Positions 34,006 through 42,079 are shown, counted from the stretch's first letter. The stretch is DNA of 64,000 nucleotides from Actinomycetospora soli (GCF_021026295.1 NZ_JAJNDA010000002.1:124001-188000); one strand, 5' to 3'. Translations and numbers: made by a program. The notes: generated from the sequence alone by a model not told the origin.

Positions 34006-35295
34006 CTAACCGAGCCCCACGAGCTGATTCTGGATTTGATGCTCTACCACAGTGGTTGACACCTCAAAGGTCTCGGCGACGAGATCGATGTCCTCCCCTT
34101 GCGCGTATTCAGCGTCGATCGAGAGGAGTTGCCTAATCCCCGCTGCTGGCGCTAGCAGTTCGGCAGCGAAAGCTCGCTCAACCTTCTCCCGGTCCGTGTA
34201 CGAGTCGGTGACTATGAATCTCGCATCGTCGCTTGCGGCTTGATGCCACAGACAGCGGGCGAGTGTGAAGCGTTCTGACCTCTTTGTGACGGCGCGTGAG
34301 AAGATGACCAGCCTACGAGGATCAGCGCCAGATTGACCCGCGGCGCGGATACGATGCTGTGGACCGTCGTGCACCATGCCGCTTAGAAATGCGTCTAGCT
34401 CGAACCTCGCAGTGTCCGAGTAACCCATGGCTCGCCGAGCTGTCTTCGCCTGCTGCCAGCCAGTCATCCAGGCGTGGTCGTAAGTCGGAAACTTCGCCGT
34501 CGCCATGACGCCTCTCAGCAGCCTTAATTGCTCTGTGTCTGCTGGCGCGGCGCTGATCTCGCTGAACGCCGTACTCACCCAGCTAAGCGTCTCATCCAGC
34601 CGATCCGGGTCGACGGCGTCGTAGAAAGTAGGCAGAACGGATGCAGGAAGCGCCTCGGCCGCCGCAAGTATCTCCTTCTCGTACTTAGGCGCCTCAGCGT
34701 AGGGATCAAGTCCTAGTCGGGCAGCAGCTACACAGAATTCGATTTCTTCGGCGTCGGCTTGTTCAATAGCTGCCCATTCTTCCTGTAGAGCGGTGCTTCT
34801 GATGTCTTGCTCCACAAGTCTGTCGATTACCGCCAAGACGAAGGAGCTTAAGCTTGTCGAAACATCCCTTGATGGAATAGAGATATCACCGAACGTCAGG
34901 TATCGTATTCCTGCTCCAGGCGCGTGCTTCCTGTCGGGTCGCCACGAAATCCTCGTAGAGCTACCTTCCGGCACTATAGAGAGGTCCGGCCACAGGAATC
35001 CGTCGCCGCTAGACCTAAGCGAGTGCCGATCGCTGAGACGGGTTCTCGACCGTGCGGGGCGCGAGTTCGCTAGAAGGTTCCACCAACTGAAGGCGATCCA
35101 CTCTGCTAGTGGATAAAGCGAGACCTGAATTGAGCGGCGGGAACTGCCAGAACCTTCATCCTGCACCAGGGTGACGCACTCATCCTCGACGTACACTTCT
35201 AACCGGGCGAACGTCGCCGCTAGCTCCGGGCTCCTCATGGAGTCGCCCGGCAGCCACTCCCACTTAAATCGAAGGCCAGGCTCTTCAACGTTCAT
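34006..35295 (-). CDS. ImmA/IrrE-like protein with a degenerate metal site
   Basis: 429 residues. The C-terminal quarter follows the ImmA/IrrE layout: RFTLARCLWHQAASDD, then KVERAFAAELLAPAAGIRQLL and DIDLVAETFEVSTTVVEHQIQNQ, which matches the usual 'xxFAAELLxP ... A..F.VS...V..QL' pattern. The expected HExxH reads R-C-L-W-H, so the glutamate and first histidine are gone and peptidase activity is doubtful. The first ~280 residues are unrecognised, mixed alpha/beta. ATG overlaps the stop of the small protein gene upstream, so they are co-translated. Low GC. It faces the restriction-like enzyme tail to tail and may regulate or be triggered with it (inference). Confidence 0.65.
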   Translation of the reverse strand: MNVEEPGLRFKWEWLPGDSMRSPELAATFARLEVYVEDECVTLVQDEGSGSSRRSIQVSLYPLAEWIAFSWWNLLANSRPARSRTRLSDRHSLRSSGDGFLWPDLSIVPEGSSTRISWRPDRKHAPGAGIRYLTFGDISIPSRDVSTSLSSFVLAVIDRLVEQDIRSTALQEEWAAIEQADAEEIEFCVAAARLGLDPYAEAPKYEKEILAAAEALPASVLPTFYDAVDPDRLDETLSWVSTAFSEISAAPADTEQLRLLRGVMATAKFPTYDHAWMTGWQQAKTARRAMGYSDTARFELDAFLSGMVHDGPQHRIRAAGQSGADPRRLVIFSRAVTKRSERFTLARCLWHQAASDDARFIVTDSYTDREKVERAFAAELLAPAAGIRQLLSIDAEYAQGEDIDLVAETFEVSTTVVEHQIQNQLVGLG

Positions 35296-35705
35296 CGTGC
35301 ACCGGAGTTTTCATTTGCTGACATCGACACGCTACGCCATTCTTGCTCAGACAATGGGTAACCCTTGTAATGGCCCTGCTCGCGGTTGACGAGTCTTCCT
35401 TCGTAGGGAGTCTTACCGATCCGGGCCCAGACATAACGCGGAAAGTCGCCTTCGAGAGGCGCACCCAGCCGACCCTCCACGATGGCCTGCCGGAGCCAAG
35501 TCGTGATCTGCTCTTGGTCCGTTAGCGTTGGGTCACATTTCGAGGCGTCGGACCTAAGCCGTGGAGGACCAGCGAAGGTCGGTGCGACCTTGTGCTCGCT
35601 GCTGCCGACGTAGGTGACGCGCTCCGCGAGCGCCCGCAGGTCACCGACCTCAGTCACAGCAAGCCGCGTGCGCCTCATCGACCGCACCCGCTTTGTCGCC
35701 CTCAT
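35292..35705 (-). CDS. Small protein of unknown function paired with the ImmA-like gene
   Basis: 137 residues with a basic N-terminus (MRATKRVRSMRRTRLAV) and a conserved-looking core YVGSSEHKVAPTFAGPPRLRSDASKCDP, then TTWLRQAIVEG, PRYVWARIGKTPYEGRLVNREQGHYKGYPL. I do not recognise a named family, although this looks like a conserved actinobacterial domain. ATG at 35705 is six bases after CATACT, a good leaderless -10 arrangement; an ORF start at 35744 is less likely. First gene of the operon 35705 to 34006. Confidence 0.65.
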   Translation of the reverse strand: MRATKRVRSMRRTRLAVTEVGDLRALAERVTYVGSSEHKVAPTFAGPPRLRSDASKCDPTLTDQEQITTWLRQAIVEGRLGAPLEGDFPRYVWARIGKTPYEGRLVNREQGHYKGYPLSEQEWRSVSMSANENSGAR

Positions 35706-35818
35706 GAGTCCAGTATGCGGGCAGGGACGTGTCCTAGCCCACAAGATGCATCGTTCCTCTCATCCAGCTGGGTCGCTGTCAAAGGAGGTCGGAGGCCGAC
35801 GACGACTACCTTCCCCCC

Positions 35819-36385
35819 ATGAGCTCCGGCCACGAGCATGAGGCCTTGCGGACCATCGTGAGGGGTGAACGAACCGTCTACGACAGCCCATGGGTGCGGC
35901 TCACCCTCGTAGACGTGGAGCCTCCCAACCACCAGCGCTTCGAGCACCACGTGGTGCGGCTCGCACGAGTAGTCGCTGCTGCCGTGGTCAACGACGTCGA
36001 CGAGGTTCTGATGATGTGGCGTCACAGGTTCGCTGTTGACCGCTGGGGCTGGGAGCTGCCTGGGGGCATTACTGAGCCTGGTGAAGAGCCGGCGGCCACT
36101 GCAGCGCGCGAGTTCGAAGAGGAGACAGGCTGGCGACCAACGGGACCGATGCGACACCTCATCTCGTTTCAGCCCATGCCCGGCATGGTGGACACACCGC
36201 ACGAGGTGTGGACCGCCGAGGGCGCCAAGAAGGTCGGAGAGCCGTCTGACGCTGAGGAGGCAGCCATCATCGAGTGGGTGCCGCTCGCGAACATCCCGGA
36301 GATGGTCAGGCGCGGGGAGATCGCAGGCTCTGGCCCTCTGGTCGGCCTGCTTACGCTGCTCATGGAGCGACAGGGCAAGAGTTAG
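35819..36385 (+). CDS. NUDIX hydrolase
   Basis: 188-residue NUDIX protein of the ADP-ribose/pyrophosphohydrolase kind. The box GGITEPGEEPAATAAREFEEETGW (starting ~80) fits GX5EX7REUXEEXGU, and the entry WRHRFAVDRWGWELP matches ADP-sugar pyrophosphatases. ATG 35819 lies about six bases after TACCTT and could be leaderless. A NUDIX gene next to the element's regulator recurs in AICEs; its role in the life cycle is not established. Stop overlaps the convergent regulator stop. Confidence 0.87.
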   Translation: MSSGHEHEALRTIVRGERTVYDSPWVRLTLVDVEPPNHQRFEHHVVRLARVVAAAVVNDVDEVLMMWRHRFAVDRWGWELPGGITEPGEEPAATAAREFEEETGWRPTGPMRHLISFQPMPGMVDTPHEVWTAEGAKKVGEPSDAEEAAIIEWVPLANIPEMVRRGEIAGSGPLVGLLTLLMERQGKS

Positions 36386-37500
36386 GCGGAGAGCGGCAGG
36401 GCGTCGAGACGTCGCCGTTGGCGCACCGAGCCGGCCCGCCGGGCCAAGGTCCGGCCAGCGGTCGCGTGCTCCCGGGCCCCTGCGTGGTCATGCTGAGCGA
36501 GCATCGACGCGGCGAGGTCACACCGCAGGCTGGCGCCCGCCCTGGTGAAGCTCGCGTCCATCCCGTCAAGCGCTGCCATCAGGTCCTCGGTGGCCTCATG
36601 GTCGCCGAGACGCGCCAGAACATTTCCGCGCCACCGAGCCAGGTGTGAGCTGTCGAGTGCGACGTAGGGCAGCGGGTCGGGGTCAGCGCCGTGGCCTGGG
36701 ACGGCCTCTGCCGCCACGTCGAGCGCACGCCGTGCGCTGGGCTCGTCGCCCACGGCCGCTGCCATTTCGCCGACAACTGCGGAGAGCCACGCTTCGAGCA
36801 CAGGCGGCACCACGCCGGACGCCTGCCCCTGCGCAACCCGCGCCAGCTCGAGCGCGTCGTCCTGGCGCCCCACGTCGAGGAGCACGTACGCCTGCTGAGC
36901 CATCGCGTGCGCGAGCGCTGGGACGTCTTCGGCCTCGCGAGCCGCATGCTGCGCGGTTAGGTGCAGCGTCCAAGCCTGATCGAGGTCACCGGTGTCGAGC
37001 GCCTGCCAACCTGCAAGCGCCGCTGCATCCGCCAGCACGGCGGCCATCGGCTGACGAGCCGACGGTAGGACAGCATGCTTGAGCAGCTGCTCAACGGTCG
37101 CGGAGAGCGCCCGCAGCTCCTCGAGCGCGGCTGGCGCACCGAGCTGCCGATCGAGAGCCCGGACGGCGTTGAGACGTGCCGCGTACTCACTGCCAGTCGA
37201 AGGGCCCGCAGCTCGCGACAGGTCGAGGCCCGCCAAGAGGTGCTCGGCCTGGACCGTCACCACGGTGCGAGTACGAGTGAACCCGAGCTCTGTGGCTGTA
37301 CGGCGATAGGCCGCGCAGAAGAGGTCCTGGTACATCTCGCCCGGCTCCACGAGCCCGCTCTCCCAGCGCGGGAAGTTGCGCTTCAGGGACGCGTCGCTGG
37401 GGAGGCGGATGCCGCGCGATTCGGCGTGACGGCGTAGCTCGCGAATTGCACGGGGCTGCGACCAGTTGAGGAGTCGGCGGACTTCGGCCAAGTTGTTCAT
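36382..37500 (-). CDS. XRE-type regulator with TPR-like sensor domain
   Basis: 372 residues. N-terminal helix-turn-helix region MNNLAEVRRLLNWSQPRAIRELRRHAES and LKRNFPRWESGLVEPGEMYQDLF, then an all-helical C-terminus with alanine-rich repeats of TPR type (ALAHAMAQQAYVLLDVGRQDDALELA, AALDGMDASFTRAGASLRCDLAASML). Comparable to AICE master regulators. ATG 37500 is preceded by GGAGGGGC. Divergent from the transfer operon over a region with repeated TGTCACC boxes, which it probably binds (inference). Confidence 0.75.
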   Translation of the reverse strand: MNNLAEVRRLLNWSQPRAIRELRRHAESRGIRLPSDASLKRNFPRWESGLVEPGEMYQDLFCAAYRRTATELGFTRTRTVVTVQAEHLLAGLDLSRAAGPSTGSEYAARLNAVRALDRQLGAPAALEELRALSATVEQLLKHAVLPSARQPMAAVLADAAALAGWQALDTGDLDQAWTLHLTAQHAAREAEDVPALAHAMAQQAYVLLDVGRQDDALELARVAQGQASGVVPPVLEAWLSAVVGEMAAAVGDEPSARRALDVAAEAVPGHGADPDPLPYVALDSSHLARWRGNVLARLGDHEATEDLMAALDGMDASFTRAGASLRCDLAASMLAQHDHAGAREHATAGRTLARRAGSVRQRRRLDALPLSA

Positions 37501-37560
37501 GCTCGATGCCCCTCCCACATCAGATCTTCAGTGTGAGGCATCCGCCCTGCTCGCACCAGG

Positions 37561-37592
37561 GGTGACAGGTGCCGTGTCACCCCCGTGTCACC
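37561..37592. promoter_or_regulatory. Operator-like GGTGACA/TGTCACC array
   Basis: GGTGACA (37561-37567) and TGTCACC (37575-37581) form an inverted repeat; a second TGTCACC (37586-37592) follows exactly 11 bp later, one helical turn. It lies between the divergent XRE regulator and the transfer operon. Confidence 0.5.
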
Positions 37593-37684
37593 TCCTGACA
37601 GCTGCCGCTGCACATACCTGGGGCCTTCTCCTGGACCCATCGCAGAGAACGACTCCGCGAATTCGAGGTCAGGAGAGAACCCCG

Positions 37685-38083
37685 ATGTTCGAGTTCAACG
37701 CGCCGATCGACACCGGACTCATGCAGGGCGTCGCCACCGGTCACGCGCAGACTATGGAGCGCTGGGAGGACACCCCCGCCGGTCGCCGCTCCTCCGGACA
37801 GCCGCTCATCGACGAGGCCACCGGCGCCCCTGTTCGCATCTACGACGTCATGCTCCCCACCGGCCGCGACGGCCGCCACGAGCTGCACGGCGTCCGCGTC
37901 ATCAGCCACGAGGCCCCCGAGCTCGCCCCCTACGCCCCGGTGGAGCTCGTCGGGCTGGTCGCCAAGGTCCGCCAGGCCCGCAACGGCGGCAAGGGCGTCG
38001 ACGTCGCCTTCTCCGCCGAGTCCATTCGCCCCGCCACCGCTCCCGCTCGGGGGCGCCGTGCCGCTGAGGGTGAGGCGGCGTGA
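37685..38083 (+). CDS. AICE conserved hypothetical protein, 132 aa
   Basis: Starts MFEFNAPIDTGLMQGVATGHAQ after AGGAGA. The middle contains VRIYDVMLPTGRDGRHELHGVRVISHEAPELAPYAPVELVGLVAKV, beta-rich, and the C-terminus is basic/Ala-rich. Such proteins commonly open the transfer/replication operon of AICEs; a single-strand-DNA-binding-like fold is possible but unproven. TGA overlaps the WhiB GTG (GTGA). Confidence 0.65.
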   Translation: MFEFNAPIDTGLMQGVATGHAQTMERWEDTPAGRRSSGQPLIDEATGAPVRIYDVMLPTGRDGRHELHGVRVISHEAPELAPYAPVELVGLVAKVRQARNGGKGVDVAFSAESIRPATAPARGRRAAEGEAA

Positions 38084-38451
38084 CCGCCTGGCAGGCCCGG
38101 GCCGCGTGCCGCGACGCCGACCCCGAGCTGTTCTTCCCCGCCTCCGACGACTTCACCGCGATCGAGACCGCGGCTCAGCTCGTCGCCGCCGCGAAGGTCT
38201 GCCACCACTGCCCCGTGCGCCGCGAGTGCCTGACGTACGCCGTCGACTCCGGCCAGCGCCACGGCATCTGGGCCGGCCACACCCCCGGCCAGCTCCGCAG
38301 CATCCGCCGCCATCGACGGGCAGGAGTCCCGCACCCCGACATCGACGTCGCTCCCATGTGCCCGGGCTGCTCGCTGCTGTTCCCGATGCCTGCGGTGGAC
38401 GGCCAACTCTGCGCCGGCTGCCTCGAGCGGCTGCACGGCAAGGGGGCGTAA
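38080..38451 (+). CDS. WhiB-family [4Fe-4S] regulator with C-terminal zinc ribbon
   Basis: 123 residues. WhiB cysteines are in RAACRDAD and KVCHHCPVRRECLTYA (C..C-x2-C-x5-C), with the HGIWAG turn and a basic tail QLRSIRRHRRAG. Unusually, the C-terminus adds MCPGCSLLFPMPAVDGQLCAGC, two CxxC pairs 17 apart that look like a zinc ribbon. WhiB proteins bind sigma-factor region 4 and tune promoters; here it may switch on element genes. GTG start, coupled to the previous gene. Confidence 0.85.
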   Translation: MTAWQARAACRDADPELFFPASDDFTAIETAAQLVAAAKVCHHCPVRRECLTYAVDSGQRHGIWAGHTPGQLRSIRRHRRAGVPHPDIDVAPMCPGCSLLFPMPAVDGQLCAGCLERLHGKGA

Positions 38452-38453
38452 CC

Positions 38454-39704
38454 ATGCCCGAGCTCGTCCGTCCCCGACGCCACCACCGCACCGCACGCCC
38501 GTCCGGCTTCCTGGCCTGGCTGCGGGCCCGTCGGTCCGAGCTGGAGTACCAGGCGTGGGTCGAGGAGTTCACCTCCCAGCTGCGGGGCGTCTTCCGCGAG
38601 GCCTGCCAGTTCACCGGCCTCTGCCACTACATCAGCGCCGCCGCCGGGCTGACCGTGCGGACTCCACGCGTGGGCAACATCGTGCTCGGCCCGCCGATCT
38701 CGCTGACCGTCGAGCTCATGCCAGGCCAGGAGCCCGAGGACTTTCGCGCACCCGGCCAGCGCATCGCCCACACCCTCGGCGGCCACGGCCTCCGCATCGA
38801 GCGACTCTCCGCTCGATGGCTGCGCCTGGTCCTGCTTGACGCCGATCCACTCGGCGACCCGTTTCCGCTTCCCGACGTCGTCGTCGCGAGCGGGCGCGAA
38901 TCGCTGCTGCTCGGACGGGGTGAGGATGGCACCTCGCTCGGCCACGGGATCGCCGACGCGGCCCACATCGCGGTCCAGGGTCAGAACGGCTCCGGCAAGT
39001 CCGCGTTCTGCTACGCGCTGCTCGCCCAGCTCGCAGCCGCAGACGACGTGCTCATCGCCGGCTCCGACATCACCGGGCTCCTTCTCGGGCGCGCCTGGGA
39101 CGACACCCTCCACCGCGAGTGGCAGGCCGTCGGCACCCGGGACCTCGAGGCGCACGCGGTCATGCTCGAAGCGCTGGTGGCCGAGATGGACCGTCGGCTC
39201 GACGCGATCCCGCCGCGCTCCGACAAGGTCAGCGCCACGCGGACCACTCCCACGGTGCTCGTCGTGCTCGAGGAGTTCCCCGGGCTTCTCCGCGCGGCGG
39301 CAAGCCACCCGAAGCCGAAGAGCGGCAAGAGCCTCGTGGAGCGCATCGTCCTGGCCCAGCTACGGCTCCTTTCCGAGGGACGCAAGGCCGCCTTCCGCGT
39401 ACTCACCCTCGCCCAGCGCTTCGAGGCAACAGCAGTCGGTGGCGGCTACGCCCGCGAGCAGTTCGCGCTCCGGCTGTCGTTCCGGGTCCCGGCCGACTCG
39501 CTCGTCATGCTGCACGGCGACGAGGCCCGACCTCTCGGCCAGGAGCACGCCGGAGCCGCTCCCGGGATCGCCTACCTCTCCGCGCCCGGCCGCGATTGCG
39601 AGCGCATCCGCGTCCCGTACCTCGGCAGCTACGGCGAGTACTGCGACCGGATCGCCCGGCACGGCCTCAGCGCTCGCTTGGTCGACGACGAGGCCGCGGC
39701 ATGA
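38454..39704 (+). CDS. FtsK/TraB-like DNA translocase
   Basis: 416-residue conjugation ATPase. Walker A GQNGSGKSAFCYALLAQL at ~183, Walker B TVLVVLEEFPGLL at ~263, and a late arginine-finger-like region LRLLSEGRKAAFRVLTLAQR. No obvious membrane helices, as in many AICE FtsK-type TraB/TraSA proteins, which move double-stranded DNA between mycelial cells. ATG 38454 is just after the WhiB stop and TGA overlaps the next ATG. Confidence 0.85.
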   Translation: MPELVRPRRHHRTARPSGFLAWLRARRSELEYQAWVEEFTSQLRGVFREACQFTGLCHYISAAAGLTVRTPRVGNIVLGPPISLTVELMPGQEPEDFRAPGQRIAHTLGGHGLRIERLSARWLRLVLLDADPLGDPFPLPDVVVASGRESLLLGRGEDGTSLGHGIADAAHIAVQGQNGSGKSAFCYALLAQLAAADDVLIAGSDITGLLLGRAWDDTLHREWQAVGTRDLEAHAVMLEALVAEMDRRLDAIPPRSDKVSATRTTPTVLVVLEEFPGLLRAAASHPKPKSGKSLVERIVLAQLRLLSEGRKAAFRVLTLAQRFEATAVGGGYAREQFALRLSFRVPADSLVMLHGDEARPLGQEHAGAAPGIAYLSAPGRDCERIRVPYLGSYGEYCDRIARHGLSARLVDDEAAA

Positions 39705-39922
39705 ACCTCGTCGCGATCGTCCTCATCGCCTTCCTCGTGACCCTCCTGCTGGCCAAGAGCCACAAGGCCGGCCCCGCCGTCGTCTCGGGCGTCGTCACCG
39801 TCTGCCTGCTCTTCGCCGCGTTCCCCGCCCTCGGACCCGCCGTCACCTCCGGCGCTGGAGCCTTCGCCGAGCAGATCGGCCAGGCCACCGACCGCGCCGC
39901 CAACACCGGAGACGAGCGATGA
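39701..39922 (+). CDS. Small membrane protein of the transfer operon
   Basis: 73 residues with two hydrophobic stretches, NLVAIVLIAFLVTLLLA and AVVSGVVTVCLLFAAFPALG, separated by a basic loop KSHKAG. Translationally coupled on both sides (ATGA overlaps). Resembles Spd-like spread proteins by position and topology only. Confidence 0.65.
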   Translation: MNLVAIVLIAFLVTLLLAKSHKAGPAVVSGVVTVCLLFAAFPALGPAVTSGAGAFAEQIGQATDRAANTGDER

Positions 39923-40266
39923 CCCGGCTCGCGGCGGCCGTCGCCGCCACTGCCGACCAGCTCCGAGCCGCGAACCACGCCACCGTGCGGGGCGCCATCA
40001 CGCCCACCGAGGCCTACGACGTCGTCGGCAACCTCGACGACCTCGTCCACCGGTTGCCGCAGCTCCTCGATTTCCTCGTCCGGTCGCTTCGCCAAGCCGA
40101 CGGCGCCGAGCACTTCGACGACCGCGGCGCCGACCCCGGCCAGGCGCTCGGCCTCGCCCACGGCCATCTCGACGACGCCCGGCACCACGCCGCCGAGCTC
40201 GCCGCCCACCTCACGCAAGCCCACAACCAGCTCGGCCACCTCGGTCGGCTGCACCCGGAGGACTGA
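39919..40266 (+). CDS. Helical hypothetical protein of the transfer operon
   Basis: 115 residues predicted almost entirely helical, His/Ala-rich (GLAHGHLDDARHHAAELAAHLTQAHNQLGHL), no membrane segment. ATG overlaps the preceding TGA. Similar small helical proteins occur before the excisionase gene of AICEs; function unknown. Confidence 0.65.
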   Translation: MTRLAAAVAATADQLRAANHATVRGAITPTEAYDVVGNLDDLVHRLPQLLDFLVRSLRQADGAEHFDDRGADPGQALGLAHGHLDDARHHAAELAAHLTQAHNQLGHLGRLHPED

Positions 40267-40269
40267 GCC

Positions 40270-40524
40270 ATGGCCGCCTACGAGATCGTCCGCCCCGTCG
40301 GCCAGGTCCAGGTCCCCGCGCCCCGTACACCGACCCGCCCGGAGCGCTGCTGGGGAGTGGAGGACGTCGCTGCGTTCCTCGACGTGCCCGTGCGGACCGT
40401 CTACGAGTGGCGTCGCACCGGCTACGGCCCACGTGGTCGCCGCGTCGGTCGCTGGCTGCGCTACGACCCCGCTGAGGTGCGGACCTGGTTCGCGGACCTC
40501 GACGACCGGCCGGCGGCGGGCTGA
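40270..40524 (+). CDS. xis: Excisionase (MerR-like HTH)
   Basis: 84 residues. CWGVEDVAAFLDVPVRTVYEWRRTGYGPRGRRVGRWLRYDPAEVRTWF is the helix_turn_helix_17 excisionase pattern. Sits three bases before the integrase gene and would steer it toward excision. Confidence 0.87.
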   Translation: MAAYEIVRPVGQVQVPAPRTPTRPERCWGVEDVAAFLDVPVRTVYEWRRTGYGPRGRRVGRWLRYDPAEVRTWFADLDDRPAAG

Positions 40525-40527
40525 CCC

Positions 40528-41685
40528 GTGCCGCGTCCGCCCATGCCCGTCGGCACCTACGGCCGTATCCGGGTCCAGGGCACCAAGGGCAAGTACCGGG
40601 CGCTCGCGCTCTTCCGGGACCTCGACGGCAAGACGCGGCAGGTCGAGCGCGGTGGGTCGACTAAGGCGCAGGCCACCGAGGCCCTGAAGCTCGCGCTCCG
40701 CGACCGCGCCCGCCTGGGAACCGGCATCTCTGGGGAGACCCGCCTCGAGGAGGTCGCCGCGCTGTGGTTCGCCTCGGTCGAGCGGGCCGTCGAGGCCGGG
40801 GAGCGCTCACCCGGCACGGCCGAGCTCTACCGACGGCAGATGGAGACCGTCGTCGTCCCAGGCGTCGGGTCACTCCGCGTCCGAGAGGCCACCGTCCCGG
40901 TGCTCGACTCCTTCGTCCAGACCGTCCGTGCCCACCGAGGGCCGGCCGCCGCGAAGCTCGCCCGCTCCGTGCTGTCCGGCGTCATGGGCCTGGCCGTGCG
41001 CCACGGGGCCGTGCGCTCGAACCCGGTCCGCGACCTCAGCCCTGTCCACGCCGGTCGTCGCAAGCCGACGCGGGCGCTCACCCTCGCCGAGTGCCGGGCC
41101 TGGCTCGCCCAGCTCGACGCCGACGAGGCCGCGCGGGAGAAGGACCTGCCGGACCTGTGCCGGTTCATGCTTGCCACCGGTGTCCGCATCGGGGAGGCGC
41201 TGGCCGTCTCCTGGCCGGACGTCGACCTCGAGGCGGGCACCGTCGGCGTGTCCCGGACCCTCATCCGTTTGACGGGCGTCGGCCTCGTCCGGAAGTCCAC
41301 GAAGACGGAGGCCGGTGAGCGGCGGCTGATCCTGCCCCGCTTCGCCCTCGAGATGCTGCGCGAGCGCGATCCCGACGGCGAGGCGATGGGGCCGCTCTTC
41401 CCCGACACCCTCGGCGGCTGGCGGGACCCGTCGAACACCCGCCGCGCGCTTCGGGACGCCCGCGGCTCCGAGGGCTTCGCCTGGGTGACCAGCCACGTGT
41501 TCCGCAAGACCTGCGCCACGGTGCTCGATGCCGCCGGCCAGTCGCCCCGCGCGGTCGCCGACCAACTCGGGCACGCGCAGGTCTCGATGACCCAGAACTT
41601 CTACTTCGGCCGCCGCATCGCGAACCCCGGCGCGGCGTCCGCTCTCGACGCCTGGCACGACAGGGAGGACGAATCTCATGGGTAA
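40528..41685 (+). CDS. int: Tyrosine site-specific integrase
   Basis: 385-residue phage-type integrase. An N-terminal Arm-like beta segment (KYRALALFRDLDGKTRQVERGGST) precedes the SAM-like core-binding domain and the catalytic domain with TGVRIGEALA (Arg), SHVFRKTCATVLD (H-x-x-R), LGHAQVSMTQNFYFG (His and nucleophile Tyr). It lies next to the occupied tRNA-Lys and is expected to recombine the two 39-bp att sites. Confidence 0.93.
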   Translation: MPRPPMPVGTYGRIRVQGTKGKYRALALFRDLDGKTRQVERGGSTKAQATEALKLALRDRARLGTGISGETRLEEVAALWFASVERAVEAGERSPGTAELYRRQMETVVVPGVGSLRVREATVPVLDSFVQTVRAHRGPAAAKLARSVLSGVMGLAVRHGAVRSNPVRDLSPVHAGRRKPTRALTLAECRAWLAQLDADEAAREKDLPDLCRFMLATGVRIGEALAVSWPDVDLEAGTVGVSRTLIRLTGVGLVRKSTKTEAGERRLILPRFALEMLRERDPDGEAMGPLFPDTLGGWRDPSNTRRALRDARGSEGFAWVTSHVFRKTCATVLDAAGQSPRAVADQLGHAQVSMTQNFYFGRRIANPGAASALDAWHDREDESHG

Positions 41686-41740
41686 GTCATGGATGCCGAC
41701 CCCGGCCGGAGAGCCCGCACCGTCGCTGACCTGGGCAGAG

Positions 41741-41779
41741 GGTGGGCCCCGTGGGACTCGAACCCACAACCAGCGGATT
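41741..41779. repeat. attachment site within tRNA-Lys
   Basis: 39 bp identical to 27918-27956; starts at the 3' end of the tRNA and ends in the anticodon loop. Integration at this site restores a complete tRNA because the element carries the 3' half. Confidence 0.93.
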
Positions 41780-41815
41780 AAAAGTCCGATGCTCTGCCCA
41801 TTGAGCTAGAGGCCC
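41743..41815 (-). tRNA. tRNA-Lys (anticodon TTT)
   Basis: 73 nt on the minus strand. Acceptor GGGCCTC pairs with GGGGCCC (one G-U), the D arm reads TAGCTCAATGGGCAGAGCA, the anticodon loop CTTTTAA, the T arm GTGGGTTCGAGTCCCAC, discriminator A. CCA is not encoded. The intact gene hosts the element. Confidence 0.95.
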
Positions 41816-42023
41816 GCTCGTCCGAGCCTAGTCGGCGCGGCGGGAGCCCGGCACGGGTCGGTCGAGCGGAGCCTCGTCGCCCGCGCTGACTTCAGTAGCA
41901 CTGAGCGCCTCCGAGGGCGCTCCGTGCCACTGACATCTCGGGCCGTCCCGGCCTGCTGGACCTCGAGCCCGGCCGAGCCGGCCCGGACCGGGTCCACACG
42001 ACACGGTTCGAGCGGACCCCTGA

Positions 42024-42070
42024 CCCTCCGACGGCCGTGGCCGATCGGTGGCACGGGACGCGTCGGAGGG
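42024..42070 (-). terminator. Inverted repeat after the small membrane gene
   Basis: CCCTCCGACG (42024-42033) and CGTCGGAGGG (42061-42070) immediately follow the end of the minus-strand membrane gene at 42080. Loop 27 nt, no U-run. Confidence 0.45.
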
Positions 42071-42079
42071 GCCGTCCAC

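Larger units (their letters stand above)
27918..41779. mobile_element. AICE-type integrative element in tRNA-Lys(TTT)
   Basis: A ~13.8-kb insertion bounded by the 39-bp att repeats. It has the standard parts of an actinomycete integrative and conjugative element: tyrosine integrase and excisionase next to the occupied tRNA, a rolling-circle Rep, an FtsK/TraB-type translocase, WhiB and small membrane/coiled-coil proteins, and a NUDIX plus XRE regulator pair. 30.0-35.8 kb is a lower-GC cargo with restriction-like genes. No oriT was recognised. Confidence 0.92.

Noticed and set aside
37079..37437. Plus-strand ORFs opposite the XRE regulator
   Set aside because: Shadow frames without ribosome sites or recognisable domains.
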